From Pseudomonas sp. Gutcm_11s (GTDB lineage Bacteria > Pseudomonadota > Gammaproteobacteria > Pseudomonadales > Pseudomonadaceae): a DNA stretch of 64,000 nt. The position numbers and the translations under genes were made by a program. Shown one piece after another: positions 9,441 through 17,577 of the stretch; the stretch's first letter is position 1, and every line of letters starts with the position of its first letter. Under the pieces are notes generated by a model. It was given only the letters and a program-made list of their open reading frames with translations, was not told the origin of the DNA and did no database searches. The stretch lies in NCBI RefSeq assembly GCF_028649395.1, contig NZ_JAQSUW010000014.1, forward strand, positions 121,081-185,080, read 5' to 3'.

Positions 9441-9562
9441 GATAGTCCCGCTCCATCCTTTCGCTCGACGAACCTGCTCTGGTGGGTTCGAGCGTGCTCT
9501 GCGCCAAAGGTGTGCGGCCGATCTGCTATTGTTCGCGCGGCCTACAGATCGGTTGGAAGAGC

Positions 9563-9721
9563 ATGAATCGGCGCAAGAAGATTAATCAGTTGTTGAAGGC
9601 CCACGCCAAGAAGGCCAGCGCCAAGCTGGCGCCCAAAAGCAACAAGCCCAAGTACATCAGCAAGGCGGATCGCCTGAAGCTGGATGCCGAGCAAGGCCTG
9701 GGCACGCCTGCCGAAGACTGA
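9563..9721 (+). CDS. DUF2986-like small basic protein
   Basis: Protein of 52 aa starting MNRRKKINQLLKAHAKKAS, strongly Lys/Arg-rich in its first two thirds and acidic at the end. This pattern matches the short DUF2986 proteins of gammaproteobacteria. The ATG at 9563 is preceded by GGTTGGAAGAG. The function is unknown, though the charge suggests nucleic acid or ribosome contact. It stands alone between two hairpin-bounded units. Confidence 0.65.
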   Translation: MNRRKKINQLLKAHAKKASAKLAPKSNKPKYISKADRLKLDAEQGLGTPAED

Positions 9722-9810
9722 CCCGTTTACCCCGCGATTAACCTCTCTTCCTTCACTGCTAGGACGGCGGTCTAACCATTCATTCACACATTGGTTCTGA
9801 GGCTATGGAT

Positions 9811-10161
9811 ATGCGACTTCATTCGACTCTTCTTCTGCTCTGCCTGGCTGCTGGTGCTTCCCACGCAGAAACGTCAGCGCCAGCCCAGTTGACGTTGCCC
9901 AATCAGCAGGAAGCGACCGAGGCCATCGTCAAGATGCTCGACCTGGGTGAGATGCAGGATCAGGTCACGACCAAGCTGGGCACATGTATCGCGGCGGTGG
10001 AGGCAGAGCACGCCGGGCAGGTGGCCTGCACCGTGGCCATCAGCATCGGCGCGGGCACCTCGGAGACCCAGGCAGACTTCTACCGCAGTGGCTCTACCTG
10101 GCAGGCGCAGCCCAGCAGTTCGCAAGACCAGCTGCCGTTTCCCGACCCCGCATTGATGTGA
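9811..10161 (+). CDS. Hypothetical secreted protein
   Basis: Protein of 116 aa with a clear Sec signal peptide (MRLHSTLLLLCLAAGASHA, cleavage likely after SHA), then a soluble region with two cysteines (in GTCIAAV and VACTVAI) that could form a disulfide. No family is recognised. The ATG at 9811 is preferred over the one at 9805 because TGAGG lies 8 nt before it. It is convergent with cobA, whose terminator follows at 10207-10233. Confidence 0.6.
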   Translation: MRLHSTLLLLCLAAGASHAETSAPAQLTLPNQQEATEAIVKMLDLGEMQDQVTTKLGTCIAAVEAEHAGQVACTVAISIGAGTSETQADFYRSGSTWQAQPSSSQDQLPFPDPALM

Positions 10162-10206
10162 GCCTTCTGCCTGGCTATTCAACGCTGCGTGGTTAAACCA
10201 TCAGAT

Positions 10207-10233
10207 AAAAAAAGCCCGGCCATGCGGCCGGGC
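10207..10233 (-). terminator. Rho-independent terminator of the nitrate reductase/cobA operon
   Basis: An 8-bp GC stem (GCCCGGCC/GGCCGGGC, 10214-10233) with loop ATGC is followed on the minus strand by seven U residues. It starts about 30 bp after the cobA stop and closes the operon. Confidence 0.9.
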
Positions 10234-10262
10234 GAGGCACTACTCCGCAGGAGCGAAGGGGA

Positions 10263-11000
10263 TCAGGCAATCTCTGCCAAAGCTTGAATCTGTTGCTGCG
10301 CAGCCACTTCGCCGATCACCAGGATCGCCGGGCTCTTCAGGGCAAAATCGATAGCCGCCTGCTGCATGCCGGCCAGGGTGCTGCGGCACTCGCGCTGCTG
10401 CGGCAGCGAGGCGTTCTCGATCATCGCCACCGGCATGTCGCCGCGCATGCCACCGGCCAGCAGGCTGTCGCGCACCTCGGGGAGCTTGGCCACGCCCATG
10501 TACACCACCAGGGTGGTGCCACCCTGGGCCAGGGCCTGCCAGTTGAGGCTGCTGTCGTCCTGGGTGTGGGCGGTGACCAGGGTCACGCCGCGGGCCACGC
10601 CGCGTAGGGTCAGGGGGATGCCGCAGTTGGTGGCACCGGCCAGGCCGGCGGTAATGCCGTTGACCATCTCCACTTCCACTCCGTGCTCGGCCAGCCAGTC
10701 GGCCTCCTCGCTGCCGCGACCGAAGATGCACGGGTCGCCGCCTTTCAGGCGCACCACGCACTTGCCCTGGCGCACATAGCGCAGCATCAAGCGGTGGATG
10801 AATTCTTGCGGAGTGGAGCGGCAGCCGCCGCGCTTGCCCACCGGCACGACGCGGGCATCCGGGCAGTGCTCTAGCACGGAGGGGTTGACCAGGTCGTCGA
10901 TCATCACGATATCGGCCTGTTGCAGGGCCTTCACCGCCTTGAGGGTCAGCAATTCCGGATCGCCAGGGCCTGCGCCCACCAGCCAGACTTTTGCATTCAT
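10263..11000 (-). CDS. cobA: Uroporphyrinogen-III C-methyltransferase (SUMT)
   Basis: SAM-dependent enzyme that converts uroporphyrinogen III to precorrin-2 (245 aa). It shows the N-terminal VGAGPGDPELLT motif, the VRLKGGDPCIFGRG segment that contacts SAM and substrate, and the TLRGVARG segment. It lacks the CysG-type N-terminal ferrochelatase half, so it is the stand-alone form. It is the last gene of the nitrate assimilation operon, 11 bp after the reductase. Precorrin-2 feeds siroheme, the cofactor of nitrite and sulfite reductases, which explains the linkage. Terminator at 10207-10233. Confidence 0.95.
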   Translation of the reverse strand: MNAKVWLVGAGPGDPELLTLKAVKALQQADIVMIDDLVNPSVLEHCPDARVVPVGKRGGCRSTPQEFIHRLMLRYVRQGKCVVRLKGGDPCIFGRGSEEADWLAEHGVEVEMVNGITAGLAGATNCGIPLTLRGVARGVTLVTAHTQDDSSLNWQALAQGGTTLVVYMGVAKLPEVRDSLLAGGMRGDMPVAMIENASLPQQRECRSTLAGMQQAAIDFALKSPAILVIGEVAAQQQIQALAEIA

Positions 11001-11011
11001 GGTTCTACTCC

Positions 11012-13747
11012 TCAGGCTTCCACGGCGACGGCGGCCACATGGGTGACCAGCAGTCGTTTGATTTCCGGCACGCACGAGCCGCAGCTGGTGCCGCACTTCA
11101 GTTCGCGCTTGAGCCCGTCCAGGTCCAGGCCGCGCTCGATACCGGCGCACACCGCGTCCTGGCTGACGTTCATGCAGTTGCACAGCACCTTGCTGGCCTT
11201 CATGCCGCCACCCGGCGGGGTGGCCAGCGGGGCGAGCAGCCAGCGGCGCAGGTCGGCATCGGTGCTGCCCTGTTCCCACAGGCCCTTGAGCCAGTCGCGG
11301 GCGGCGGTTTCGCCGGCCAGGCGCACGGCGACGATGCGTCCGTCCTCGATGCGCACGCGCTTGCCCACGCGGCGCTGCGCGTCGTCATAGGCCAGCACTG
11401 GACCCTGGTCGACGCCGATCAGGCTGTCGATCTCGGCCAGCAGGTCGGCATCCGGCGCCGCTTCGGCAGCAGCCTTGATCAGCAGGGCCGGGCGTTGCTC
11501 GCGGCCGGTCGGCGTCAGGCTGGCGTAGGCGAAGCGTTCGAACAGCGGGCGCAGGGCCTCGAAGCGGCTCTGCACCTCTCCTTCGATCAGGGCGAAGAAC
11601 TGCCAGGGCAGCTCGGCACGCTCGACGTCCACACTGCTGATCTTCAGTTCCGGCTGCTTGGACAGCGGGTCGAAGGCCGGCTGGGTCAGCACGTTGGTGC
11701 CCAGGCCCTTGAGGAAGCGGTTGCCCCAGTGCATCGGCAGGTAGGCCTGGCCAGGACGCAGCGCATCGTCGGCCTGCACCGGCAGGATCAGCCCGCCGCG
11801 GCGGCTGCGCAGGTGAATCAGCTCGCCTGGCTGCAGGCCACGCTGGCGCAGCTCGTCCGGGTGCAGGCTCAGCACCGCCTCGGGGGCGTGGCCGAACAGC
11901 CGTGCGGCGGTACCGGTGCGGCTCATGCCGTGCCACTGGTCGCGCAGGCGCCCGGTGTTGAGCAGCAGCGGGAATTCGCTTTCCTGGCGCTCCCTGGCTG
12001 GTACGAACGGATCGGCGACGAAGCGCGCTCGGCCGCTTGCGGTGGGGAAGATGCCGTTCCCGTACAGCCGCGCGGTGCCTTGTTGGGCGCCGGCCGGGAA
12101 AGGCCATTGTTGTGGACCTTGGTCGTCCAGGATCGCGTAGCTGAGACCGGAGAGGTCCAGGTCGCGGCCCTGGGTCAGGTGCTTGTATTCCTCGAACAGC
12201 GCCTGCGCGCTGGCGAAGTCGAACAGGCTTGGCAGGCCGGGGCGGAGCTGTTGTTCCAGGCGACGGGCGAAGTCACAGGCGATATACCAATCCGGCCGCG
12301 CCTCTGCGGGCGCTGGCACGGCGCGGCGCACGTGGGTCACGCGCCGCTCGGAGTTGGTCACGCTGCCCTCTTTTTCTCCCCAGCTGGCGGCTGGGAGCAG
12401 AAGGTCGGCGTAGTGGCAGGTTTCGGTGGTGAAGAAGGCTTCCTGCACCACCACGAAGGGGCAGCCAGCCAGGGCCTCGTGGACCTTCTGTTGGTCCGGC
12501 AGGGACTGGGCCGGATTGGTGCAGGCGATCCACAGGGCCTTGATCTTGCCCTCGCGCACCGCCTCGAACAGTTCGATGGCGGACAGGCCGGTGTTCTCCG
12601 GCAGGCCGTCCACGCCCCAGTAGTGGGCGACTTCGGCGCGGTGCTCGGCATTGCCGGCCTCGCGGTGGCCGGGCAGCAGGTTGCTCAGGCTGCCGGTCTC
12701 GCGGCCGCCCATGGCATTGGGCTGGCCGGTGAGGGAGAAGGGGCCGGCGCCGACCTTGCCGATCTGGCCGGTGGCCAGGTGCAGGTTGATCAGCGCGCTG
12801 TTCTTGGCGCTACCGGCGGTGGACTGGTTGAGGCCCATGCACCACAGCGAGAGGAAGGCCGGCGAACGGCCAATCATCTCGGCGGCGCGGCGCAGGTCGG
12901 CTTCGTCGATGCAGCACAGGCGCGCCACTTCGCTCGGCGGGTAGTCGGCGGCCAGTTCGCGCAGGGCGTCGAAGCCTTCGGTGTGGGCCTCGATATAGGC
13001 GAAGTCATAGTTGCCGTAGGCTAGCAGCAGGTGCAGCAGGCCGTGGAACAGCGCCACGTCGGTGCCGGGAGCGATGGCCAGGTGCAGGTCGGCCAGCTCG
13101 CAGGTGTCGGTGCGCCGTGGGTCGACCACTATGACCTTCATCTCCGGTCGCGCGGCCTTGGCCGCTTCCAGACGACGGAACAGGATCGGGTGGGCGTAGG
13201 CCATGTTGCTGCCGGCGATCAGCAGGCAATCGGCCAGTTCGATGTCCTCGTAATTGCACGGCGGCGCGTCGGCGCCTAGGCTGCGCTTGTAGCCGACCAC
13301 CGCCGAGCTCATGCACAGGCGCGAGTTGCTATCGATGTTGTTGGTGCCGACCAGGGCGCGCGCCAGCTTGTTGAAGGCGTAGTAGTCCTCGGTCAGCAAC
13401 TGGCCGGAGATGTAGAAGGCCACGCTGTCCGGGCCGTGCTCACGGATGGTTTCGGCGAACACATTGGCGGCGTGATCCAGGGCGCTGTTCCAGCCGCTGC
13501 GGGTACGGGCCAGGCCTTTGCCCAGGCGCAGCTCGGGGTACAGGGCGCGGGCGTCGAGGTCGCCGGTCAGGTGCAGGGACGAGCCCTTGCTGCACAGGCG
13601 GCCGAAGTTGGCCGGGTGCGAGGGATCGCCGCTCACGCCGAGGATCTTCTCGCCGTCGTGCTCGATCAGCACACCGCAGCCCACGCCGCAGTAGCAGCAG
13701 GTGGCAGCGGTGGTCTGGCTGGCGGGTTGCAGGGCGGCTTCAGGCAC
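11012..13747 (-). CDS. nasC: Assimilatory nitrate reductase, molybdopterin catalytic subunit
   Basis: Cytosolic Mo-bis-MGD enzyme that reduces nitrate to nitrite (911 aa). The N-terminus has a [4Fe-4S] motif CCYCGVGCGVL plus a later Cys in GRLCSKGSSL. The molybdopterin oxidoreductase and dinucleotide-binding domains follow (NSRLCMSSAV, GSNMAYAHP, CMGLNQSTAG). The last 60 residues carry a BFD-type [2Fe-2S] domain with CNCMNV and CGTSCGSC. GTG at 13747 is chosen: it overlaps the TGA of the upstream FAD gene and has AAGG 8 nt before it. The symbol follows P. aeruginosa usage; Klebsiella calls the catalytic subunit NasA. Confidence 0.95.
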   Translation of the reverse strand: MPEAALQPASQTTAATCCYCGVGCGVLIEHDGEKILGVSGDPSHPANFGRLCSKGSSLHLTGDLDARALYPELRLGKGLARTRSGWNSALDHAANVFAETIREHGPDSVAFYISGQLLTEDYYAFNKLARALVGTNNIDSNSRLCMSSAVVGYKRSLGADAPPCNYEDIELADCLLIAGSNMAYAHPILFRRLEAAKAARPEMKVIVVDPRRTDTCELADLHLAIAPGTDVALFHGLLHLLLAYGNYDFAYIEAHTEGFDALRELAADYPPSEVARLCCIDEADLRRAAEMIGRSPAFLSLWCMGLNQSTAGSAKNSALINLHLATGQIGKVGAGPFSLTGQPNAMGGRETGSLSNLLPGHREAGNAEHRAEVAHYWGVDGLPENTGLSAIELFEAVREGKIKALWIACTNPAQSLPDQQKVHEALAGCPFVVVQEAFFTTETCHYADLLLPAASWGEKEGSVTNSERRVTHVRRAVPAPAEARPDWYIACDFARRLEQQLRPGLPSLFDFASAQALFEEYKHLTQGRDLDLSGLSYAILDDQGPQQWPFPAGAQQGTARLYGNGIFPTASGRARFVADPFVPARERQESEFPLLLNTGRLRDQWHGMSRTGTAARLFGHAPEAVLSLHPDELRQRGLQPGELIHLRSRRGGLILPVQADDALRPGQAYLPMHWGNRFLKGLGTNVLTQPAFDPLSKQPELKISSVDVERAELPWQFFALIEGEVQSRFEALRPLFERFAYASLTPTGREQRPALLIKAAAEAAPDADLLAEIDSLIGVDQGPVLAYDDAQRRVGKRVRIEDGRIVAVRLAGETAARDWLKGLWEQGSTDADLRRWLLAPLATPPGGGMKASKVLCNCMNVSQDAVCAGIERGLDLDGLKRELKCGTSCGSCVPEIKRLLVTHVAAVAVEA

Positions 13748-14993
13748 GGACGACACCTTCGCTCGCGCCCAGGCCGGCCGCATCGATGCTGGCCTGGCCG
13801 AACATCAAGTGATCGCGCACGCCGCTGATGTCGGCACCGCCGCAGATCTGCTGGAAGTACCAGCTGCCATCCAGGGTGTCGCCGTACAGGCAGCCGCCGA
13901 CCAGCACGTCGTCCTTGATCACCAGCTTCTTGTACACGCTGCCGATGGGGTCGGAGAGGATGATGCTCTCAGTGCCGTCGCCGCCCATGAAGTCGCCAGC
14001 GGAGAACAGGTCGATGCCGGTGACCTTGAGCTTGGTCGAGGTCACCGAGCCCTGGTAGCGCGCGGTGCCGAGCATGGCCAGGTGGTTGGCGCAGACCTTG
14101 GCCTGCTCGAACAGCGGGGCCACCAGGCCGTAGGCGATGCCGCGATGGTTGGCGCATTCGCCGACCGCGTAGATGCGCGGGTCGTAGGTCTGCAGGCAGT
14201 CGTCCACCTGGATGCCACGGTTGCAGGGGATGCCGGCCTTCTCGGCCAGTTCGGTGTTGGGGCGCACGCCGGCAGCCATCACCACCAGGTCGGCGGGAAT
14301 GGTGTCGCCACTCTTGAACTGCACGGCGCAGACCCGGCCGGTGCCGTAGTCGAGCAGCTCCTCGGTCTGTTCGCTGAGGCGGAAGCGGATACCTCGGGCT
14401 TCCAGCGCCTGCTTGAGCAGTTCGCCGGCGGTGCGGTCCAGCTGGCGCTCCAGCAGCCAGTCGGCCAGGTGCACCACGGTCACGTCCATGCCGCGCTGGC
14501 GCAGGCCGTTGGCCGCCTCCAGACCGAGCAGACCGCCGCCGATGACCACGGCGTGGCTGTGGGTCTGGGCGGTGTCCATCATCTGGCGGGTGTCGGCAAT
14601 GTCGCGGTAGGCGATCACGCCCTCCAGGCGGTTGCCCGGCACAGGCAGGATGAAGGGGTTGGAGCCGGTGGCGAGGATCAGGCGGTCGTACTGGGCGCTG
14701 CTGCCGTCGTCGGCGATCACCAGGCGCTTCTTGCGGTCGATGGCGACCACCTTGCGGCCCAGGCGCAGGTCGATGCCATGCTGCTCATACCAGTCGACGC
14801 CGTTGAGCACGATTTCCTCGAAGCTCTGTTCGCCGGCCAGCACGGGGGACAGGAGGATGCGGTTGTAGTTGGGGTGCGGCTCGGCGCCGAACACGGTGAT
14901 CTCGTACAGGTCGGGGGCGAGCCGGAGCAGCTCCTCCAGCGTTCTGACCCCGGCCATACCGTTGCCTACCATCACCAGCTTGAGTTTGTTCAT
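13740..14993 (-). CDS. NirB-like FAD-dependent electron-transfer subunit for nitrate reductase
   Basis: Protein of 417 aa matching only the N-terminal pyridine-nucleotide-disulfide oxidoreductase half of the nitrite reductase large subunit NirB. FAD-binding VGNGMAG is at the start, ATGSNPF and the NAD loop GGGLLGLEAANGL come mid-protein, and YAVGECANHRG and LFEQAKVCANHL near the C-terminal third. It ends after GGCLYGDTLDGSWYFQQI, where NirB would continue into BFD and siroheme domains. It probably passes NAD(P)H electrons to the reductase, whose C-terminal [2Fe-2S] domain would be the acceptor, as proposed for Klebsiella NasC. The stop overlaps the reductase start. The start follows GGGAG. 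It is first in the operon behind a sigma-54 promoter and attenuator. Confidence 0.85.
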   Translation of the reverse strand: MNKLKLVMVGNGMAGVRTLEELLRLAPDLYEITVFGAEPHPNYNRILLSPVLAGEQSFEEIVLNGVDWYEQHGIDLRLGRKVVAIDRKKRLVIADDGSSAQYDRLILATGSNPFILPVPGNRLEGVIAYRDIADTRQMMDTAQTHSHAVVIGGGLLGLEAANGLRQRGMDVTVVHLADWLLERQLDRTAGELLKQALEARGIRFRLSEQTEELLDYGTGRVCAVQFKSGDTIPADLVVMAAGVRPNTELAEKAGIPCNRGIQVDDCLQTYDPRIYAVGECANHRGIAYGLVAPLFEQAKVCANHLAMLGTARYQGSVTSTKLKVTGIDLFSAGDFMGGDGTESIILSDPIGSVYKKLVIKDDVLVGGCLYGDTLDGSWYFQQICGGADISGVRDHLMFGQASIDAAGLGASEGVVRA

Positions 14994-15027
14994 GCCGGCC
15001 ATCTCCCAGGTAAAAATCGTGGCAAAC

Positions 15028-15067
15028 AAAAAAGGCGTCCCGCTAGCTGCCTAGCGAGGACGCCTTT
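15028..15067 (-). terminator. Leader attenuator (terminator hairpin) of the nitrate reductase operon
   Basis: Within the leader, AAAGGCGTCC-T-CGCTAG pairs with CTAGCG-GGACGCCTTT (16 bp, one bulged T, 4-nt loop GCAG), followed on the minus strand by six U residues. It lies upstream of the start codon of the first gene, so unregulated transcripts would stop before the operon. This is the layout of NasR/NasT-controlled antitermination leaders. The flank GACAAAGGCGTC is identical in the leader at 22093-22140. Confidence 0.85.
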
Positions 15068-15075
15068 GTCCTGAT

Positions 15076-15106
15076 CCCGATCGGTCGGGGCGAGTCGCAC
15101 TTCGCC
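15076..15106 (-). promoter_or_regulatory. Tandem hairpins, candidate ANTAR (NasT) target RNA
   Basis: Two adjacent hairpins precede the leader terminator. The distal one (15076-15089) is CCCG-ACCGAT-CGGG, a hexanucleotide loop with A at position 1 and G at position 4, as known for ANTAR-protein targets. The proximal one (15089-15106) is GGCGA-AGTGCGAC-TCGCC with an 8-nt loop that also has A1 and G4. Together with the following terminator this matches a NasT antitermination element. nasST genes are not in the window. Confidence 0.6.
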
Positions 15107-15143
15107 ATTGAAGGGCGGACTCTATGTCTGTTGCCTGTGCTGA

Positions 15144-15159
15144 AGCAGGGAGTGTGCCA
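15144..15159 (-). promoter_or_regulatory. Sigma-54 promoter of the nitrate reductase operon
   Basis: On the minus strand TGGCACACTCCCTGCT matches the -24/-12 consensus TGGCAC-N5-TTGC, with the invariant GG and GC at the right spacing and one change in the -12 half (CTGC). It is about 150 bp before the first gene and just upstream of the leader hairpins, as expected for NtrC-dependent control. Confidence 0.75.
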
Positions 15160-15239
15160 ACCCCTCGATGAGGCGTTTCTAGGCGTTTTTGCCGGGTTTC
15201 TCGGCTAGATGGCGCACAGTCATGGGGCGTTTTGCGCGC

Positions 15240-15866
15240 TCATGGTGCGGATTTGCCGGGCGTGGCGGCCGTTGCCAGCAACCAGTCGATCAACTCGCTC
15301 GCCAGCGTGTCGCTGGCCGTGCCGAACGCGGCGACCAGGGAGACGACCTGGGCATCGCTGCTGCCCTGGCTGACATCGAAGCGATGGCTGGCGAGCACCC
15401 TCCGGCTGCTGCTGTCGACCAGCTGCGCATCCAGGCGGATCACCGCGTAGGGCTGGCCGTCGCGGTACTCGCTCTGGAAGCTCAGCAGGCTGCCGAGCAG
15501 TTCCAGGTCGCTGTGCAGCTGCTGGTCGTCGCTGACCAGCGCCTGGAAGCGGCCGTCACTGCGCAGCACGCTGACCAGCCGATCGCGTAGCAGCAACGGC
15601 GCCGGGTCTGCCCAGCGCGCGCCCTTGTAGCTGCTGATGCGATTGCCTTCCGGCAGCACGGCGATGCGCGTGCTGTCGAGCGCCTGGCTGGCCTGCGGGC
15701 GCACGATGCTCAGGGTGCGGGTAAGCTGCGCGGCGCTGGCCTGGCGGGCCAGGGTGGAGGGTGGCAGCAGGTAGGTGTCGATCACCTGTGCCTCGGGCAG
15801 CAGCGAACAGGCGCCGAGCAGGCTGCTCAGGGCCAGGACGGAGAGGGCGCGCAGGGTGTGGATCAT
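15240..15866 (-). CDS. ABC-transport auxiliary lipoprotein (PqiC/MlaA-associated type)
   Basis: Protein of 208 aa with a lipoprotein signal peptide (LSSLLGAC, lipidated Cys at about residue 20) and an ABC_trans_aux-like body (IDTYLLPP, WADPAPLLLRDRLVSVLRSDGRF). In this family the outer-membrane-anchored lipoprotein works with an MCE protein in lipid movement across the envelope. It is the last gene of a four-gene operon; its start overlaps the MCE gene stop (ATGA). Confidence 0.85.
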   Translation of the reverse strand: MIHTLRALSVLALSSLLGACSLLPEAQVIDTYLLPPSTLARQASAAQLTRTLSIVRPQASQALDSTRIAVLPEGNRISSYKGARWADPAPLLLRDRLVSVLRSDGRFQALVSDDQQLHSDLELLGSLLSFQSEYRDGQPYAVIRLDAQLVDSSSRRVLASHRFDVSQGSSDAQVVSLVAAFGTASDTLASELIDWLLATAATPGKSAP

Positions 15867-16798
15867 GGTTCGAACTCCTGATTCTGTTCGCGTTCGAGCA
15901 GCGCGCCGGGGTTGTCCGCCAGGCGCCGGCTGGACTGGCGCAGCACGGCCAGGGTGGCGCGCAGTTCGGCAATGGCCGGGCCGATCTCGCCGACGCCTTG
16001 CAGGCCGCTGGTGAGGGCGTTCTGGTTGTCGGCCAGCAGGCGTTCCAGGCTGCGGCTGCTGCGCTCCAGCGCGGCCACGGCCTGCTCGGTGCGCTGGAAG
16101 ATCGCGCTGCCCTGTTCGTCGACCAGTGAGTTGGCCTTCTGCGCCAGCGCCGCGCTGCGCTGCAGGGTCAGGTTGGCCTGGTGGCTGGCCTCGCCGAGTT
16201 GCGCCAGGGTCTGGCGGATGCCGTCACGCTGCTCGGCGATCACTGCCGTGGTCTGGTCCAGTTGCTTGAGTGTGTTGCCGACGTGGGCCAGGTTCTCGTC
16301 GGAGAACAGCCGGTTGGCGTTGATCAGCAAGTTGTTGATGTTGCCGACCAGGTCCTCGCCGTTGGCCAGCAGGCGTGCCAGAGGTGACGGATCGGCGGGA
16401 ATCTCGCTGGGCTTGTCGTTGCGGGTTTCCAGGCGCGGGCTGGCGGGGGTGCCGCCGTAGAGCTGGATGATGGCGTTGCCGGTGACGCCGGTGATGGCCA
16501 GGCGCGCATGGGTGTTCTGCTTGATCGGGGTTTCCGGGCCGACGCGGATGCGCACGCGGACCTTGCGCGGGTCCTGCGGGTCGAGGCTGAGGTGGCTGAC
16601 GTCGCCGACCTTGATGCCGCTGTACTGCACGGCGCTGCCCAGCGACAGGCCGGTCACCGCCTCGTTGAACACCACGTCATACAGGCGGAATTCCTTGTCG
16701 ACGCTGGATTTGCCCAGCCAGAGGGCGAACAGCAGCGCGCTGCCCAGGGCCAGCACGGTGAACAGGCCGATCAATACGTGGTGGGCGCGGGTTTCCAT
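15863..16798 (-). CDS. MCE-domain (MlaD-like) substrate-binding protein
   Basis: Protein of 311 aa with an N-terminal membrane anchor (about residues 8-28), one MCE domain (roughly residues 38-120, with the GLSLGSAVQYSGIKVGDV signature) and a long helical C-terminal region. MCE proteins bind phospholipid and form the periplasmic part of lipid ABC importers/exporters. Start and stop overlap the flanking genes by 1 to 4 bp, showing translational coupling. Confidence 0.92.
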   Translation of the reverse strand: METRAHHVLIGLFTVLALGSALLFALWLGKSSVDKEFRLYDVVFNEAVTGLSLGSAVQYSGIKVGDVSHLSLDPQDPRKVRVRIRVGPETPIKQNTHARLAITGVTGNAIIQLYGGTPASPRLETRNDKPSEIPADPSPLARLLANGEDLVGNINNLLINANRLFSDENLAHVGNTLKQLDQTTAVIAEQRDGIRQTLAQLGEASHQANLTLQRSAALAQKANSLVDEQGSAIFQRTEQAVAALERSSRSLERLLADNQNALTSGLQGVGEIGPAIAELRATLAVLRQSSRRLADNPGALLEREQNQEFEP

Positions 16799-17577
16799 CA
16801 GGGTGTCTCCGAACGCAGGATCGCCTGGGCGGCGGCGCGGCCGCGTGGGCCGTGGAAGTAGTCCCGGACCCAGGCGTCGTCGGTGGCGGCGACCACATCG
16901 AGGCGGTCGGCCACCAGCACGCGCTTGCGTGACAGCACGGCGACGCGGTCGCAGATGCTGTAGAGGGTGTCCAGGTCGTGGGTAATCAGGAACACGCTGA
17001 GCCCGAGGGCGTCGCGCAGGGTGCGGATCAATTGGTCGAAGGCGGCGGCGCCGATCGGGTCGAGGCCGGCGGTGGGCTCGTCGAGGAACAGAATCTCCGG
17101 ATCCAGAGCCAGGGCGCGGGCCAGGGCGGCGCGCTTGACCATGCCGCCGGACAATTCGTCCGGGTACTTGTCGCCGGCGCCTACCGGCAGGCCGGCCAGG
17201 GCCACCTTGAGGCGCGCCAGGTGCTCGGCATCGCTGCGCGGCAGGCCGGCGTGCTCGATCAGCGGCAGGGCGATGTTCTCCACCACGCTCAGCGAGGAGA
17301 ACAGGGCGCCGCGCTGGAACAGCACGCCGAAGCGCCGTTCCACCTGCGAGCGGCGCTCGGCTGGCAGGCTCAGCAGGTCTTCGCCGAATACTGTGACGCG
17401 GCCGGCGGCCGGGCGCAGCAGGCCGACGATGCTGCGCAGCAGCACCGACTTGCCGGTGCCGGAGCCGCCGACCACGCCGAGGATCTCGCCATGGCGGATA
17501 TCCAGGTCGAGTTTGTCGTGCACCACCTGCGCGCCGAACTGGTTGCGCAGGCCGCGGACCTCGACCAGCGCGCTCAC
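16798..17577 (-). CDS. ABC transporter ATP-binding protein (MlaF-like)
   Basis: Cytosolic ATPase of the Mla-like transporter, 259 aa. Walker A is GGSGTGKSVLLRSI, the signature ELSGGMVKR, Walker B LALDPEILFLDEPTAGLDPIG, and the switch His is in LITHDLDTL. GTG at 17577 overlaps the permease stop codon (GTGA) and gives a normal N-terminus (SALVEVRGL); the open frame extends further upstream, but only antisense-like to the permease coding phase. Confidence 0.93.
   Translation of the reverse strand: MSALVEVRGLRNQFGAQVVHDKLDLDIRHGEILGVVGGSGTGKSVLLRSIVGLLRPAAGRVTVFGEDLLSLPAERRSQVERRFGVLFQRGALFSSLSVVENIALPLIEHAGLPRSDAEHLARLKVALAGLPVGAGDKYPDELSGGMVKRAALARALALDPEILFLDEPTAGLDPIGAAAFDQLIRTLRDALGLSVFLITHDLDTLYSICDRVAVLSRKRVLVADRLDVVAATDDAWVRDYFHGPRGRAAAQAILRSETP

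Noticed and set aside
10991..13024. Plus-strand open frame of 677 codons opposite the nitrate reductase
   Set aside because: No family signal or ribosome-binding site; the reductase frame shows all expected cofactor motifs.
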